Both the position numbers and the translations under genes were made by a program. From Oidiodendron maius Zn (lineage: Eukaryota; Ascomycota; Leotiomycetes; Myxotrichaceae): a DNA stretch of 64,000 nt. The notes beneath the pieces are model-generated. The model did not search any database, was not told the DNA's origin, and was given only the letters and a program-made list of their open reading frames with translations. Below, in pieces: positions 45,993 to 57,414 of the stretch; the first letter of the stretch is position 1; each line of letters begins with the position of its first letter. The stretch covers positions 1,431,792 to 1,495,791 of the forward strand of contig KN832882.1 in assembly GCA_000827325.1 (NCBI GenBank), given 5' to 3'.

Positions 45993-48900
45993 TTAATGAG
46001 CATTATCCCACATCTCTCTAAACCAAGCCTTATCACCTCCCTCATCCACTTCTCCACCTTTAACTACATCCACTGTCTTAGCTAACAACATATCAGGCGA
46101 GCCAATCTCGACTACCTTTCCCTTGTCCATGACAAGAATAGTATCAGCGTCTCGGATAGTATCTAATCGATGAGCAATCGTCAAGATAGTGTGCTTGGCG
46201 AATTCCTCCCTAATGATGCGTTGCATAAGCTCATTAGTCTTTATGTCCACGTGGCTCGTCGCTTCGTCTAGAATCAGGATCTTAGATCTGTCTTTCAGGA
46301 GCAAAGCGCGGGCGAGACCGAACAGTTGGAATTGGCCATGAGATAGTGGGGAGTCTTTAAGTGATGCTTCCAGAGGATGCACTTCGTTTTTATTCCCTGA
46401 AGAAATACCATTTAGCGCCTCATCGTTAGTCGACGTTGCAGTCTCGGAAGGCGCTGAAGTATTGCTGTCGCTAGTGTTGCTGCCACCACTACCCCGAGCT
46501 TTGATAACATTCCATAGCTGAACCTTCTTGAGCGCCACGATTATTTCCTTATCTGAGACATTGCCCGAGGGATCGATGTTAAGCCGTATACTGTCGTCCA
46601 GGATGAGTGTGTCCTGAGGGATTGCAATTAGGCTTGCTCGAATCTTCTCGCGAGATACAGTAGATAGATTAAGGCCGTCAATTATGATAGAACCTGATTT
46701 CAGGTCAATCAGGCGCAGCATTGAGTGTAGCAGAGTGGATTTGCCACTAAGATTTGAGTTTCAGTATTTTTTAAAGCTGTATTAGGGGAGAGCCGACCTA
46801 CCTTCCAGTCCGACCACAAATTCCTATTTTCTGGCCGGGTGAGATCTTTACAGAGATGCCTTTCAAGGCTATAGTCACAGGGCTGCACGAAATTAGTTCT
46901 TTCCAATGAGAAGAAATACGAACGAAAGGAAAGATTGCGTACTTGTATGCAGCAACAACTTCCTGGAACTCGATGGCACCTTTGTCAGGCCATTCCGGGG
47001 ATGGTATAGAATCCTCGCTTTCCTTATCTTCAGGTAGAAGAGTCTCCTCGAGCGTCTTGATACGAGAGACTGCTCCAAGTGATGTTTCAAGCTGTGTCCA
47101 TGATTCTAGGAGGCGCACGAGAGTACTAGAGATAGTAAGAATGATGGTCAGAGCAACGCCGATCTGTCCCCCAGTTGTGGAGGCCTTAAAAGCGATAGCG
47201 AGACTAACAACCACAACGGCGAGTCCTGCTACTAGCATATCAAGCACGAGATTAAGCCACTGCTGAATAGAGTGCATAATGTAGTTCGGCCCTTGGGAGA
47301 CGTCAAGGTTCTTGATGTTCTGATCGATGAATTGAGCTTGCCAGCCGAACGCACGAATATGAGAGATTCCTTCGAGCTGTATAGCGTAAGTCTAAACCAG
47401 ATCATATAGGAAATAAAAATACGTACTGTCTCCAGGAAGTTTGAAAGGACCTCAGCCCTCAGCTCGATGTCCAAAAATCGAATCTGGCGAGATGTATGCA
47501 GATATAGCTTCTGCAAGAAGTATAGAACCAAGAACAGGAAAGGCATGCCGACGGCAATTACAGCCTGTGTAAGAAATAGCAGTATCAACTGTGAAATTAG
47601 CTTAAAGAACTCTGCCATGGAAGTAAGTTATTAAATTGTCAAGATCGAGTATTGCTTTGGTCTGTTACCGGAGGAAGAGCTCATCAAATTGAAAGGCAAG
47701 GATTGGTCGACATAGTTCATATCCTGAGAGAATCTACAGCACGAGTCAGATGCGCCTTGCAATAAATGCTCTGGACGACCTACCGGTTCAAGGTCACACC
47801 AGTGTCTGTAGCGGCGAAATACGACAGTGGTGCTCTGACGGAATGTGTCAGTAGGTTTTTCAGTCGGAGTGCAAGGGAGAGAATAGAGTTCAAACCTAAT
47901 AATAATTTTCAGTAATCGGTGGTGAAGAGCCTTTCCAGCTTTGGGGGTGATGAGGATAAAGGTTGCCCTAGCAGAGACATGAGCTGTCATAGACATTACG
48001 GTGGAGGGAAGAGAGAATACCATATCACAGATCCCGTGGAGGCAAATGCTAAAAGGGATGATAGAGCATACATCCCTGTGTAAAACCATATATGTAGACC
48101 ACCAGATTCTGACCACGCCCTGAGTATGGACGGCGTAATGGCCAGTGTGACTCCGTAGGTAAAGTTGCATATAAGAAACATAACCAACAGTGGCAGACCA
48201 ACGTGCTTGAAGTAATATACTACAACAAGGTCAACTTAGAAAGTAGTTTATTTTCGGGCCTTGAGACATACAATAGACGGAGAGGTCACCGGTTTTCCTT
48301 GAAAGGTCCAAAATATCATTATTTGAGGGAGGCGTTGTCCCCGGAACGATTGAAGGCTTCACGTTCGCCTGATTCTGAGCAGAGTTTGAGTCTGACTCCT
48401 TCGCATGGAGCTTGCTAATATAGCCGGTGGAAGATCGAAGGTCGTCCCAAGTGCCTTGTTCCTCAATCTTGGAGTCAGCGAGGACTAGGATCATGTCGGC
48501 TAGGTGTAGATGTTGAGCCAGAAGGGAGTTAGTAACTCTAAATATCATACTGCGCTTGTTTAGATACTTACTAGCGTGGGTTATAAGAATCACGGTTGTT
48601 CTTTGTTTGCGGAAGATGCCATTAGGGCCAAGTAGCATCTTAGCTACATGAGCCTCAGTCTTGGTATCTAGTGCACTAAGCACATCGTCCAGAATAATAA
48701 TCTCTGGCCTCGAGTATATGGCTCGTGCAAGTGCCTACCACATATAATATTAGTCGGCCTTCTTTAGATAGAAGATAAATCCATGTTCACCCACCACTCT
48801 CTGTCTTTGTCCACCAGAAAGGGTAGCGCCACGGCTACCGACAGCTTCTAAGTCTCTACCACTCAGTTGTTTGATATCCTCTTCTAGGCCACATGCGCTA

Positions 48901-51420
48901 ATAACGGTCTTGTACCACTCCTCATCCACTTCCGTTTCGCCTGCAGGACTGCATATCATCTCTCTGATACTGGCGTTTATAAGCCATGGCTTCTGAGCAC
49001 AATAACCAATGCGTTTTGTCGAGACGGAAATTGAGCCACTATCGAGAATAACATCGCCTAGGATAGCCCTAGCTAAGGTCGTTTTTCCTGCTCCTATAGC
49101 TCCACAAATAATGTTCAGTGAACCCTTGTTTAGCTGCAAGTTAAGTCCATCCAAACATATATCAGCTACAGCAGCTGGTCGAAGTACGACGTCTTCGAGG
49201 ATTACAGCCAGAGACTTATCAATAGTAGGTTTGCCACTCACGCCGTTTTCACGAGCATGTAGATTTCCACTTGAATATGAGACGCTTGAATATGGCTCTA
49301 GCAAAATACGCTTGTCCACCCGAGATGGCTCAAGTAGGTATTTCTGAATTCTTGTGGCACAACCGTAAAGATTGGCGAATTGAGGGAAAACTGCAAGCAG
49401 CATGACGGAAGGAGTTATAATAAGATTAATGATGGCGATCGATGTGAACACCGTTGTTGGATCCAGCGAGTCTTTGCCACGGAGATGAGCATCAACTGCA
49501 TACGCTATTAAAGTTACAACGGGAGCGAGAACTCCAATTCCGTTTGCTATCCTAGTTAGAAATTTCATTTGCGGATTCTAGATACCGATAGTGGGGAGAG
49601 ATCTACCTGTCAGGTTGAAATAAACGATTATCCAACGGAAATCGACTCCTTTGCCGATATCAATCATTCTTGATTCTTGAACTCTTTCTATGACATTGCT
49701 ACTTATTCCCATCTACCCAACAACACAAGTTAGTATCTCAGGGGCTTTAATTACTAGCAACGCACCATCTTGATATTCTTGATATGGTCGATCATGGAGG
49801 TCGTCAACGCGATTCGTTTCTGTTTTGCTTGCTGCCAATCGGCTATCGATTTGCCAACTTTGCTTCCTATCGATCTAGCAACTTGTGAGAACACTATGAA
49901 AGTAATAGTTAGTATGTCTACCCATCGTTTCGAGTGTTAGAATGAGACTTACAGACGACAATGGCGAGGGGTGTTAAGCACCACCATCCGAGCCGATTCC
50001 AGAGCATACCCATACCGATGAGAGATTCAACCATTTGCGCCCAGGTTTCTTGACAGAGCCAAGCAAGATATTCCACAACCTCAGCATCACTGTTCATGTG
50101 CGTGACAGCCGCAGCACCGTCATAAATGCCATCACGCATTGTTAGACAACGAGAATGAATTAGCCCAACAAGCGCGCCACGAGACTGGACCCTGATCCTG
50201 TTATGACTTTGGTGGTAGATGCAATTAAATACCGATTGGACCGTCAGTATATAAAGATGAGCAATGGATTACCAAACAACTTACCCCAGAGCCAGCATAA
50301 AGGACAAGAGCAGCAAGGATCAGGTGATTACCAGTGTTATCCCTTTCTTCAATCTCCGTGGAGGGCTCAGTCACGTATGTGATTATGCTATTGATGAGAA
50401 TTGGTTGTGAGTAGCGGAAGGCGATCACCATCAGTCGAGGGATAGCATTGAGAAAGAGACTGCTTTTGAAGAACTTGAACAATGCCCATAGCAATGCTCC
50501 TCCACCTACAGAGCCTTCTCTTGCTTCTGGTTTGGCTAGAGCTGGGTCAATAGTGTTTCTCTAAATCTCGGGCATGTGTATTTAATGCTTACTTGTCTTA
50601 TCCCATGCGTCTTCCATCCGCTTACGAAGATCTCTTGACTTTAGTCCGTCATCGAGGCTAGGCAGATCGGAGTATGTGAGCAGTTTGGAGCTGCCTAGGA
50701 GTATCAGATCATTAACCCAGAATAGAAATGCTCGGTTGAGGACGCTGACTGTCTGCTCGACGGGCAACTCTCTATAAGGCTCTCTTAAATAAGATCGTTT
50801 ATTGGTCGATTCAACAATAAGGAAAAGGAATTTGAGGCCGACTTCTATGATGAGTAGAGGCGGCACGGTAGTGTTCGCATATTGTGGGTAAGATGACTGT
50901 AGTAGAATGCCATTGCAAATGACAGATGCTAACAGATAGAAAATCAATAGAGTGGAGGGCTTGACTGTCCGACCATGCTCGAAGAAAGATAACGGGCAGA
51001 GTGCGAGAGCCGCCACAAAAGATATGACATTGGTGGCAATTGAAAGTCCATCTGGACGCGGAGTAAGGGTTGAGCTTAGAACCAGAGCAGCTAGCTCTAC
51101 TAATGCGATGGCTATCGTGAGTACCAGCAAGGTTGTCAGCAAATCCCCTCCCTTCCCTTCGAACAACGTACAGCTTTGATCGCGCCGGTATGGTTCGGCA
51201 TGACCTTGAGATTTGCTCGATGGAGCATAAATGCTCTACTTGGGGCCATTAGCAGTAATACCGCCGATGGTAACAATAGCAGAGCCATTTGAGCCATGGT
51301 GTAGCCAGCTTGGAAGGTCCGCTTCTTTCGAAATAGACTGGGCAATGAAGCATTGTTGGGAACAGGAAAGCTCAATTCTTCATAGTAATGTCGCTGAAAG
51401 ATGGACCGCGAGTAATCCAT
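45993..51420 (-). CDS. full-length ABC-C (MRP-type) multidrug transporter, possibly damaged
   Basis: Seventeen exons can be laid out from 51420 to 45993, about 1505 aa, in the order TMD0-TMD1-NBD1-TMD2-NBD2 typical of the MRP/ABC-C family. NBD1 has Walker A GAIGAGKTT, a YCAQKPWLINASIREMI Q-loop, signature LSGGQRQRV and Walker B EIIILDDVLSALD. NBD2 has Walker A GRTGSGKST (across an intron), signature LSHGQFQL and ILILDEATSHVD. It would export conjugates or drugs across the plasma or vacuolar membrane. Thirteen introns are canonical. Three introns that fit by family alignment end in TG, CG and GG instead of AG (ends at 51125, 50233, 48518), each with a good donor and branch site. Unless alternative sites are used, the gene may be non-functional. 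NBD1 Walker A is also slightly unusual (Ala for Ser). Confidence 0.8.
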
Positions 51421-52520
51421 GTCCCTTCAATGCATGAACTGAGCCTGAGAGCAATGCAGAAACGTGATATATCACCCAACAAAGAGGTTCACAATTATTG
51501 AACGAATGGGTTGCTTCATATCTCCGAGCAGATTATTTAATGACAGCTGCCTGCTCATTAGCATTCGCTATCACTAACGCCTGCCTGTGTTGGCCACGCG
51601 CACCATGGCGCAGGAATTAGGCCCCAGCGAATCGCCGTGGATCATAGATAAAGGACCCACGAACACGCCCCACAATCATTTAGTAAGTTAAGGCAATGTA
51701 GAGGTATGCTACTTACAGTCACCAACGGTCACCAACAGCCACCAACAGCCACCAACAATCACCAACAATCATTACGGAGATGGTTGTCAAGCTTCCTATA
51801 TCGTTATCCATCCTATCAGGTGGGATCGAAACTCTTTGTTGCATATCGTGCTAAAAGATTTGGAATTAATACTTGACAAGACTATCAGGTGGGGTTCGTA
51901 GTTACTATATACATCAGCAACCGTGCAACTTCTTAGCCCACATTTGACCGCGTGCCCGTTGGAGTTGATCAGGTAACAGTCTCGCCTTGGCACCATCTGC
52001 GTGTAATATTCACGTCCTTTTGTTTTTGCTAATAAATCTATATCTAGCCAAATCATAAACTATAGGTTTTTATCTAATGCCCTAGCTTTACCAGAATTCT
52101 AATGGGTAATTGTTTATATTCTAACTTATATATAGCTATCGATTTGATTTTAAGACGATCGGTTTATAGACTACCTTGTTATAAATATGTAGATTTTGGT
52201 ATGTTTTCGGTTAAATTTGGGGGGTGCATCGCGAATTCTGACACACACTGGTGAATCGATAAGTTAACAAGATACTTGTGCTGCTTGCCATAATGCATTT
52301 GCTTTCACCGACTAAGGGACGGAGCACCTTAGAGGCCGCCGGAAGCGAGCCGACAATTATACAGAGCTTCCCTATAGCGAGGTGATACTGTACGTGAAAA
52401 GTATACGTCTCACGTCATCTTATTCTCGTCTCTTACTTAATTGATGCTCCATATCCTCATCCCTACATTCACACTTGCGCAGACCGAAGTCACCTTTGGG
52501 AAACTGAGGTCATCACGAAG
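51421..52520. other. divergent intergenic region (ABC transporter / HET gene)
   Basis: 1.1 kb between the starts of the ABC transporter and the HET gene. It holds a 10-bp tandem repeat (51718-51777) and AT-rich sequence. No coding region recognised. Confidence 0.45.
51718..51777 (+). repeat. 10-bp minisatellite, six units
   Basis: Consecutive 10-mers of the form GTCACCAACG / GCCACCAACA / ATCACCAACA, six in a row, the last one degenerate. It lies in the promoter region between two divergent genes. There are no spacers, so it is not a CRISPR. Confidence 0.85.
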
Positions 52521-55117
52521 ATGGCTGGTAAGGTTTCATCTCAGGACTCTAGCCTATCCTCCAGCGAGTCAGCGAGTAACGATGCCAGGACTGCAGCCGC
52601 AGAATTGTCAAAAGGACAATCCCACCGTCTGCCATGGGAGCGCGAGTACAGTCCAATCCCATCGCGTCTTCCGCGTAGGGTGAGATCGAACCTCTGTGAT
52701 GTCTGCCTGGCATTCGAAGAAAATTGTTTACGTCCATGGCCACTTAGTCATGAGAAACATATCACAGCTTACCTATTCCTTCACCATGCATCGTGGGAAG
52801 CATTGGAGCTGTCCTGTCGAAATGGTTGCGAGCTTTGTACACTATTTAGAAACGGCTACCTCGAGCAGTACCACTCTCAAAAGCTTAAGGATGTCGAACA
52901 TAAGACAAATGAAGCAGATTCCGAAGATAGCGCAAGTGAAACAGGTCCTGATAGCACAAATGAAATGACCGATACAAGAATACCAGTCCATCACAAAAGC
53001 TCTCGACCAACACTCGATAGCGACAATAGGACGGATTCCGAGGATAGCACAGATGAAGCAACCCATACCATCATCATAGACCATCACAAAAGCTCTCCAC
53101 AATCGCTTGATGGCGCAAATGAAGAAGATTCCGAGGATATAACAAACGAAGCAGCAGATACAATCTTACCAGACTACTACAATTCACTTCGAATTCGCTG
53201 TGTAGTCCCTAGATCGTCTTCAGATCCTATAAGATGCTACTTTATTCCGGGCAGAAGGCCGTACGCAGCATGGTTTAATATTGGTGCGGAAACTGGTATG
53301 TTCGTACTGCATCTATTTCACTGATCTCAGAAGCAAGGCTAATGGGTTCAGGCAGCAGGCCTGCAGAAGAGGGTGGGTTCAGAGGCAGGATGTGTAGCTT
53401 GACTCCGGATTTTGGTCTTGCCAAAAAGTGGATTAGGAATTGTCATAGCCATGGCGTCTGCACAAGTCGCAATGCTGTCCCAAGAGAAAATCCAACGCGC
53501 CTGCTCCAAATTTTCAATGCATCATCCCAGATTAGATTGATAGTGACAATGGACTCAAATCACTATGATTATGCCACACTCTCCTATCGCTGGGGTCGTG
53601 ATGATCGAAAGCCATCTTTGACACTACAGGACAATCTATTGCAGCACATGAGTGGCTTAGCAACAGACACTCTACCACCTACACTCAAGGACGCAGTACT
53701 TACAACCGTAAGTCTGGGGTACGAATACCTGTGGATCGACTCATTGTGCATCGTACAGGATGACCCGCAGGATTTCGAGCACGAGTGTCCCAAAATGGCA
53801 TCTATATACAGCGGATCCGCAGTCACCATCGCGGCGCCCGGAGCCCAGGACTCATTTTCTGGGTTCTTGCAAACACGAAAGTTTCTCGAGGACCCTCTTT
53901 ACACACCTGTCGAGCTGCAGTATCGGGATCGTGAGGGCAATCCGCACGGCACTTTAACACTCTGGTATCCCGGAAGCACTTCCACCCCAGGCCACTATGG
54001 CTATCTCAACCCCAGTTTCAATGGTGCTCGAAATTCCCCCAACGGAAATGAGCCTCGACCACCGTCATTCCTGGATGATCGTGGCTGGATATTTCAAGAG
54101 TGGTTGCTATCTCCCCGCGTGCTCTACTTTGGCTCATTCCAGATGTATTTCGAATGCTTCCAGTCGCAACGCTTCGAAACGCTCCACGATCCACATGAAC
54201 ACATTGATCACTACAATCTGTCGAAGAATATCCCTCCTCCCATGAGCCATGTAGAGTACTACTCGTGGTGGCACAAGCTGGTCGAACGGTACTCCGGTCG
54301 TGCGCTATCCGTTGCCAAAGACCGGCTACCAGCTATCTCGGGAATTGCTCATTCGTACCAACCGCCCATGCCCGATAAATACCTTGCTGGAATATGGCAA
54401 GGCGATTTACCGGAAGCTCTCCTATGGTATCGGTTTAGCTTGTCCTCAGATTACACAGAGAAAGGCAATATCGCAAGCTGTAATGACATGGAATACATTG
54501 CACCCTCTTGGTCATGGGCTTCCCTGATGGGTCCTGTCCGATACATGATCTACACAAAGCAAGGGGTACCAGACGACCCCGACAATCCCAGCGAAGCCTC
54601 CGATCCTTGGAAATTGCATATAATATCGGCCTCGACGTCCCTTACTAGCCGCTCCACTAATCCGGATCCGTTCGGCCCTGTAAAGGAAGGCTATCTTCGC
54701 GTTCGTGGAAAACTACACAATGCGGCAGTATTTAAACGCCGGGATGGGTCTTTGGTCGTATGCTTGCAAAAGCATGCACATGTTGTTTCGAATGGAGAAA
54801 TGTGGCTGACACTAGGTTTTCGTCCGGACAAGCCGTCAAGGTACCAATCGTTGCCTCCAATTGGCTATCGCTGGGAGCGTATCGACGACGTTCAGACACA
54901 AAACAGAAACACCCCTGAGGTCTTAGTACTCCCTGTTTTAATGACCCGAGGCGAGGTTTTTCACAGCTATGTTGGGCTTGCCCTAGAGCCTGTGGCGGGA
55001 GAAGATGGTGAATTCCGCAGGGTGGGATTGGTGAAAGGCACCAGCAAGGCCAAAAAAGGAAATCTGCGTGATGATTTATTCACTTATGGGGACGAGAAGG
55101 AGCTGGTGATTCGATAG
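52521..55117 (+). CDS. HET-domain (heterokaryon incompatibility) protein
   Basis: Two exons (52521-53295, 53331-55117) give 853 aa. The N-terminal CDVC ... GCELC module (about 59-107) is usual in HET proteins. An acidic region at about 141-222 contains nearly three copies of a 31-residue unit (DSED...DEA...DHHKSS). The HET domain begins near YATLSYRWG, with YLWIDSLCIVQDD and MASIYSGSAVTIAA as the hallmark blocks. A C-terminal region of unknown role follows (RGWIFQEWLLSPRVLYFG is a typical extension). HET domains trigger programmed cell death in allorecognition, usually with a partner gene. The intron is only 35 nt (GTATGT to CTCAG), unusually short; it is nevertheless the only join that keeps the frame. 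Confidence 0.92.
52941..53186 (+). repeat. 93-bp in-frame tandem repeat inside the HET gene
   Basis: Three imperfect units of 93 bp (31 codons), the last one partial. HHKSS recurs 31 residues apart and DSED begins units two and three. In-frame tandem units can vary in copy number between strains. Such variation is well known in the WD repeats of HNWD-type incompatibility proteins. Confidence 0.65.
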
Positions 55118-55346
55118 AGGGCTACACAGATGCTGTGACCCTAGGCGAAACAACATTTACGAACATGACTGTAAAAGTTGCCAATATTGAGCCCTCTGGT
55201 CCTCCTCTTAGTCCCTCTGTCTTGTAAGAGCTCCTAAAGTATGTCCGAGAGCGAGAAACCTCCGTAACCGTCGTCAAAAGTGTAGCCGTTCATTTGCTGG
55301 TGCAGTGGTTGAATTACCGGGTCGTAGACGGCGAAGTCAATGCTCT
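55118..55346. other. HET gene 3' flank
   Basis: About 230 bp downstream of the HET stop codon; nothing recognised. Confidence 0.4.
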
Positions 55347-55382
55347 AGTTATCAGATACGAGTGTACTTGTATCTGATAACT
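55347..55382. repeat. perfect 13-bp inverted repeat with 10-nt loop
   Basis: AGTTATCAGATAC (55347-55359) is followed after 10 nt by its exact reverse complement (55370-55382). It lies at the AT-rich end of the SINE-like element and could be its terminal structure, a target-site feature or a transcript-end hairpin. Confidence 0.85.
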
Positions 55383-55741
55383 AAATTTATATTTATATTT
55401 ATACTAAAGTAGTAGAGAGTTCTTCTCTCTTTAGTTTTCTTCTCCTTATTAATGTAGAGGTTCATTATCAACTGCAGAAATCCATTGCAGCCCCTCACAA
55501 GGTTCTTGGTTAGGCGACTGCTGCTATAGTATCCAGGAGCAGAATCCAGGTTCAAGCTAGGCCTAGGGGGAGCAGTCCTAGGTGAACTAGCTAGTCATCT
55601 TCTGGGAGGGGACAGAAGAGGTGCCTAGAGCTGGATTCAAACCAACATCCCTCACATACCACATCCTAACGAGGGGGTCGAGACTCGCAAGTCGCGACGA
55701 CTTTTGGGACCTGGGGCGCACGACCACTGCGCCATCCAGGC
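55383..55741 (-). mobile_element. tRNA-derived SINE-like element
   Basis: Reading the minus strand from 55741, a 7-bp acceptor stem (GCCTGGA pairing with TCTAGGC, one G-U), a GCGC/GCGC D-arm with box A TGGCGCAGTGG, and a T-arm with box B GGTTTGAATCC (one change from consensus) are present. The tRNA-like part is 120 nt and the anticodon arm cannot be folded, so it is not a normal tRNA. Beyond it comes about 240 nt of tRNA-unrelated sequence ending in short ATAAAT repeats. Box A/B head, unrelated body and simple-repeat tail are the SINE layout. No target-site duplication was found by eye. Confidence 0.45.
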
Positions 55742-57012
55742 AATAGCAATGATACTATAGACTAATATCAGCATTGCAGCTGCAGATAGTAGCAGAGATT
55801 ATACTCAACTGTGACTAGATTATTATGTTCTGTCAAAGGTTACAGGATCGAAGGATTCATCAGTATGTGTGTGGAATCGTTGTTATTGAGTTGTCTAAGG
55901 TTCTAAGCTGCATATAACCACACAATATATGGTGCGCCGCCACTCGCTACGTTACGGATATTCAGATCACCCGTTCGGATCCGAATGCCCGAATATCCTT
56001 CACATGTTCCGTTAGATACAGCTAGGTAAAGCCGAAGAAGTAGTAGTCGAAATTGATATCCTTATCCCCTATCTTAATCTGCCAATGCTCCAGAGGAGTG
56101 TGGTCCAGCAATGATAGGAAGTCTGGATTACTGCCCTTGAACTCCACCAACACGCTTGAGGTCGGGCTTTCATCACATGATAGGATGCAGGTCACGTTCA
56201 CCTCTACTCGCTATCGCTCATCTTCCGTTAGGAGGTCGCGGATCGCCTGGATCAGGGTTGATTTGACGTCTAGCTCAACCTTGTCCACGGGAAGGCCGGT
56301 CACTCGGAATACCGTTGATCGAGGTCAATCAATCGGCCCTTGAACGAAGATTATGTGCTTTTGTAACTATGACTACGAATTACATGTACAGTACAGTACC
56401 GAAGTGAGTATCTATCAATTCAAGACTAGCTTCGAACATAATACTGCAGACTACTTGTACGTGGTAGCCAGAGCTGATCCTAGGCCCGGGTTTCCCGAGC
56501 TCAGAGACTCCACGTTATCGGCCCTTATCGATAGCATGTCCCAAGTCCAATCATGTGCCCCTGGGTCCTTAACCACTTTATCAAGCATTCTCTCTACCGT
56601 CCGCCTTCGCCCCCAGACACAGAGCAAGCCAGGCAAACACAACAACATGCCCTGTACTGCACTGAGCTATATGATTTAGGAAGGTCATATTCAAGAGAGT
56701 AATTCACTCCTGAAAACTGTCAAATACAAATGCGTTGAATAGCCGAAGCTCTGCATGTGGCTGAGAGCTGAAGACATAACCCGACACAACACGACACTAC
56801 TCCCAACTCTGATTGGAGCAAGGAGAAGGAGTTGACGGGTTTTTGAGTGTGCGGTGTGACGTTGCTCTCGAAGGCCCTCTCGACTGTGGCTCCCATCTCT
56901 TTGTTTGCCGATCATTGAAGGTGTCTACAAAAGGCTTGCAATCCTCAGCTCATCCACTTTCGTAGTTGCCAAGCATTAATGTTTGCACCTGGATTATCTA
57001 CACAAACACATT
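55742..57012. other. gene-poor stretch with a degraded gene
   Basis: About 1.27 kb between the SINE-like element and the small secreted protein. It contains the SERAC1/NLR-like relic (listed separately); a plus-strand open frame at 56353-56679 does not look like a protein. Confidence 0.4.
55950..56316 (-). pseudogene. relic of the N-terminus of a SERAC1/NLR-like fungal protein
   Basis: The minus strand reads FRVTGLPVDKVELDV, then TLIQAIRDLLTEDER, a TAG, then VLVEFKGSNPDFLSLLDHTP, EHWQIKIGDKDINFDYYFFGFT, TAG, and LYLTEHVKDI. This order (FRVTGLP, VEFKG.P.FLS, FDYHFFGFTQLYP) is how many fungal proteins with a DUF676/SERAC1-like lipase and NB-ARC/NACHT tail begin. Both stops can arise by single C-to-T changes (CAG to TAG in the second). 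Nothing downstream continues the protein. Family recall is from memory and should be verified. Confidence 0.4.
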
Positions 57013-57414
57013 ATGCTTAAGTCAACATTTGCCCTCTTCTTGGCCGTGTGCCTGCCCCTTGGCAGTGCCACCACCTATCAGGCAGCCTTGATCGACTTCT
57101 GCGAAGACTCTGGCTGCTCGGATGCGGATAATGGCATAGTCCTATCACTTCCAGATGGTATCTGCTTTTCTCTTGAGGCACAGGGCATATACATCCAGGA
57201 ATTTTTGGGGGATTGCACTTTCCGTAAGTTTGACTATACAAAATTACTTATGAAAATTGTGGGACACTGAGCTGTAGGCATTCATTACTCACGTAAGTAA
57301 ATAGTGAAAGTCTGGACTAGTGATAGCTGTACTGGAAGCGAATCTGCTGATCTCGGGACTCCCGGTAAATGTTGGGATGTTAGTACTCGAAATTCGTTTC
57401 AGATCTACTGCTAG
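57013..57414 (+). CDS. small secreted cysteine-rich protein
   Basis: Two exons (57013-57223, 57305-57414; 81-nt intron) give 106 aa. Signal peptide at about 1-19 (STFALFLAVCLPLGSA). The mature protein has seven cysteines (DFCEDSGC, GIC, GDC, DSC, GKC and a terminal YC), a density usual in effector-like or antimicrobial-type secreted proteins. An inner AG/GT pair could create a small extra exon instead, so the middle is uncertain. The C-terminal exon (VKVWTSDSCTG) resembles the end of fungal small secreted proteins. No family recognised. Confidence 0.6.

Noticed and set aside
51718-51777. CRISPR-like array
   Set aside because: Ten-base direct tandem units without spacers in a eukaryotic genome; a minisatellite.
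55622-55741. Functional intron-containing tRNA gene on the minus strand
   Set aside because: Acceptor, D and T arms pair, but no anticodon stem with a U33 and matching 39-43 strand can be found and box B is altered; treated as a SINE head.
56353-56679. 108-codon plus-strand frame
   Set aside because: No domain-like composition, no introns nearby, and it overlaps decayed sequence.
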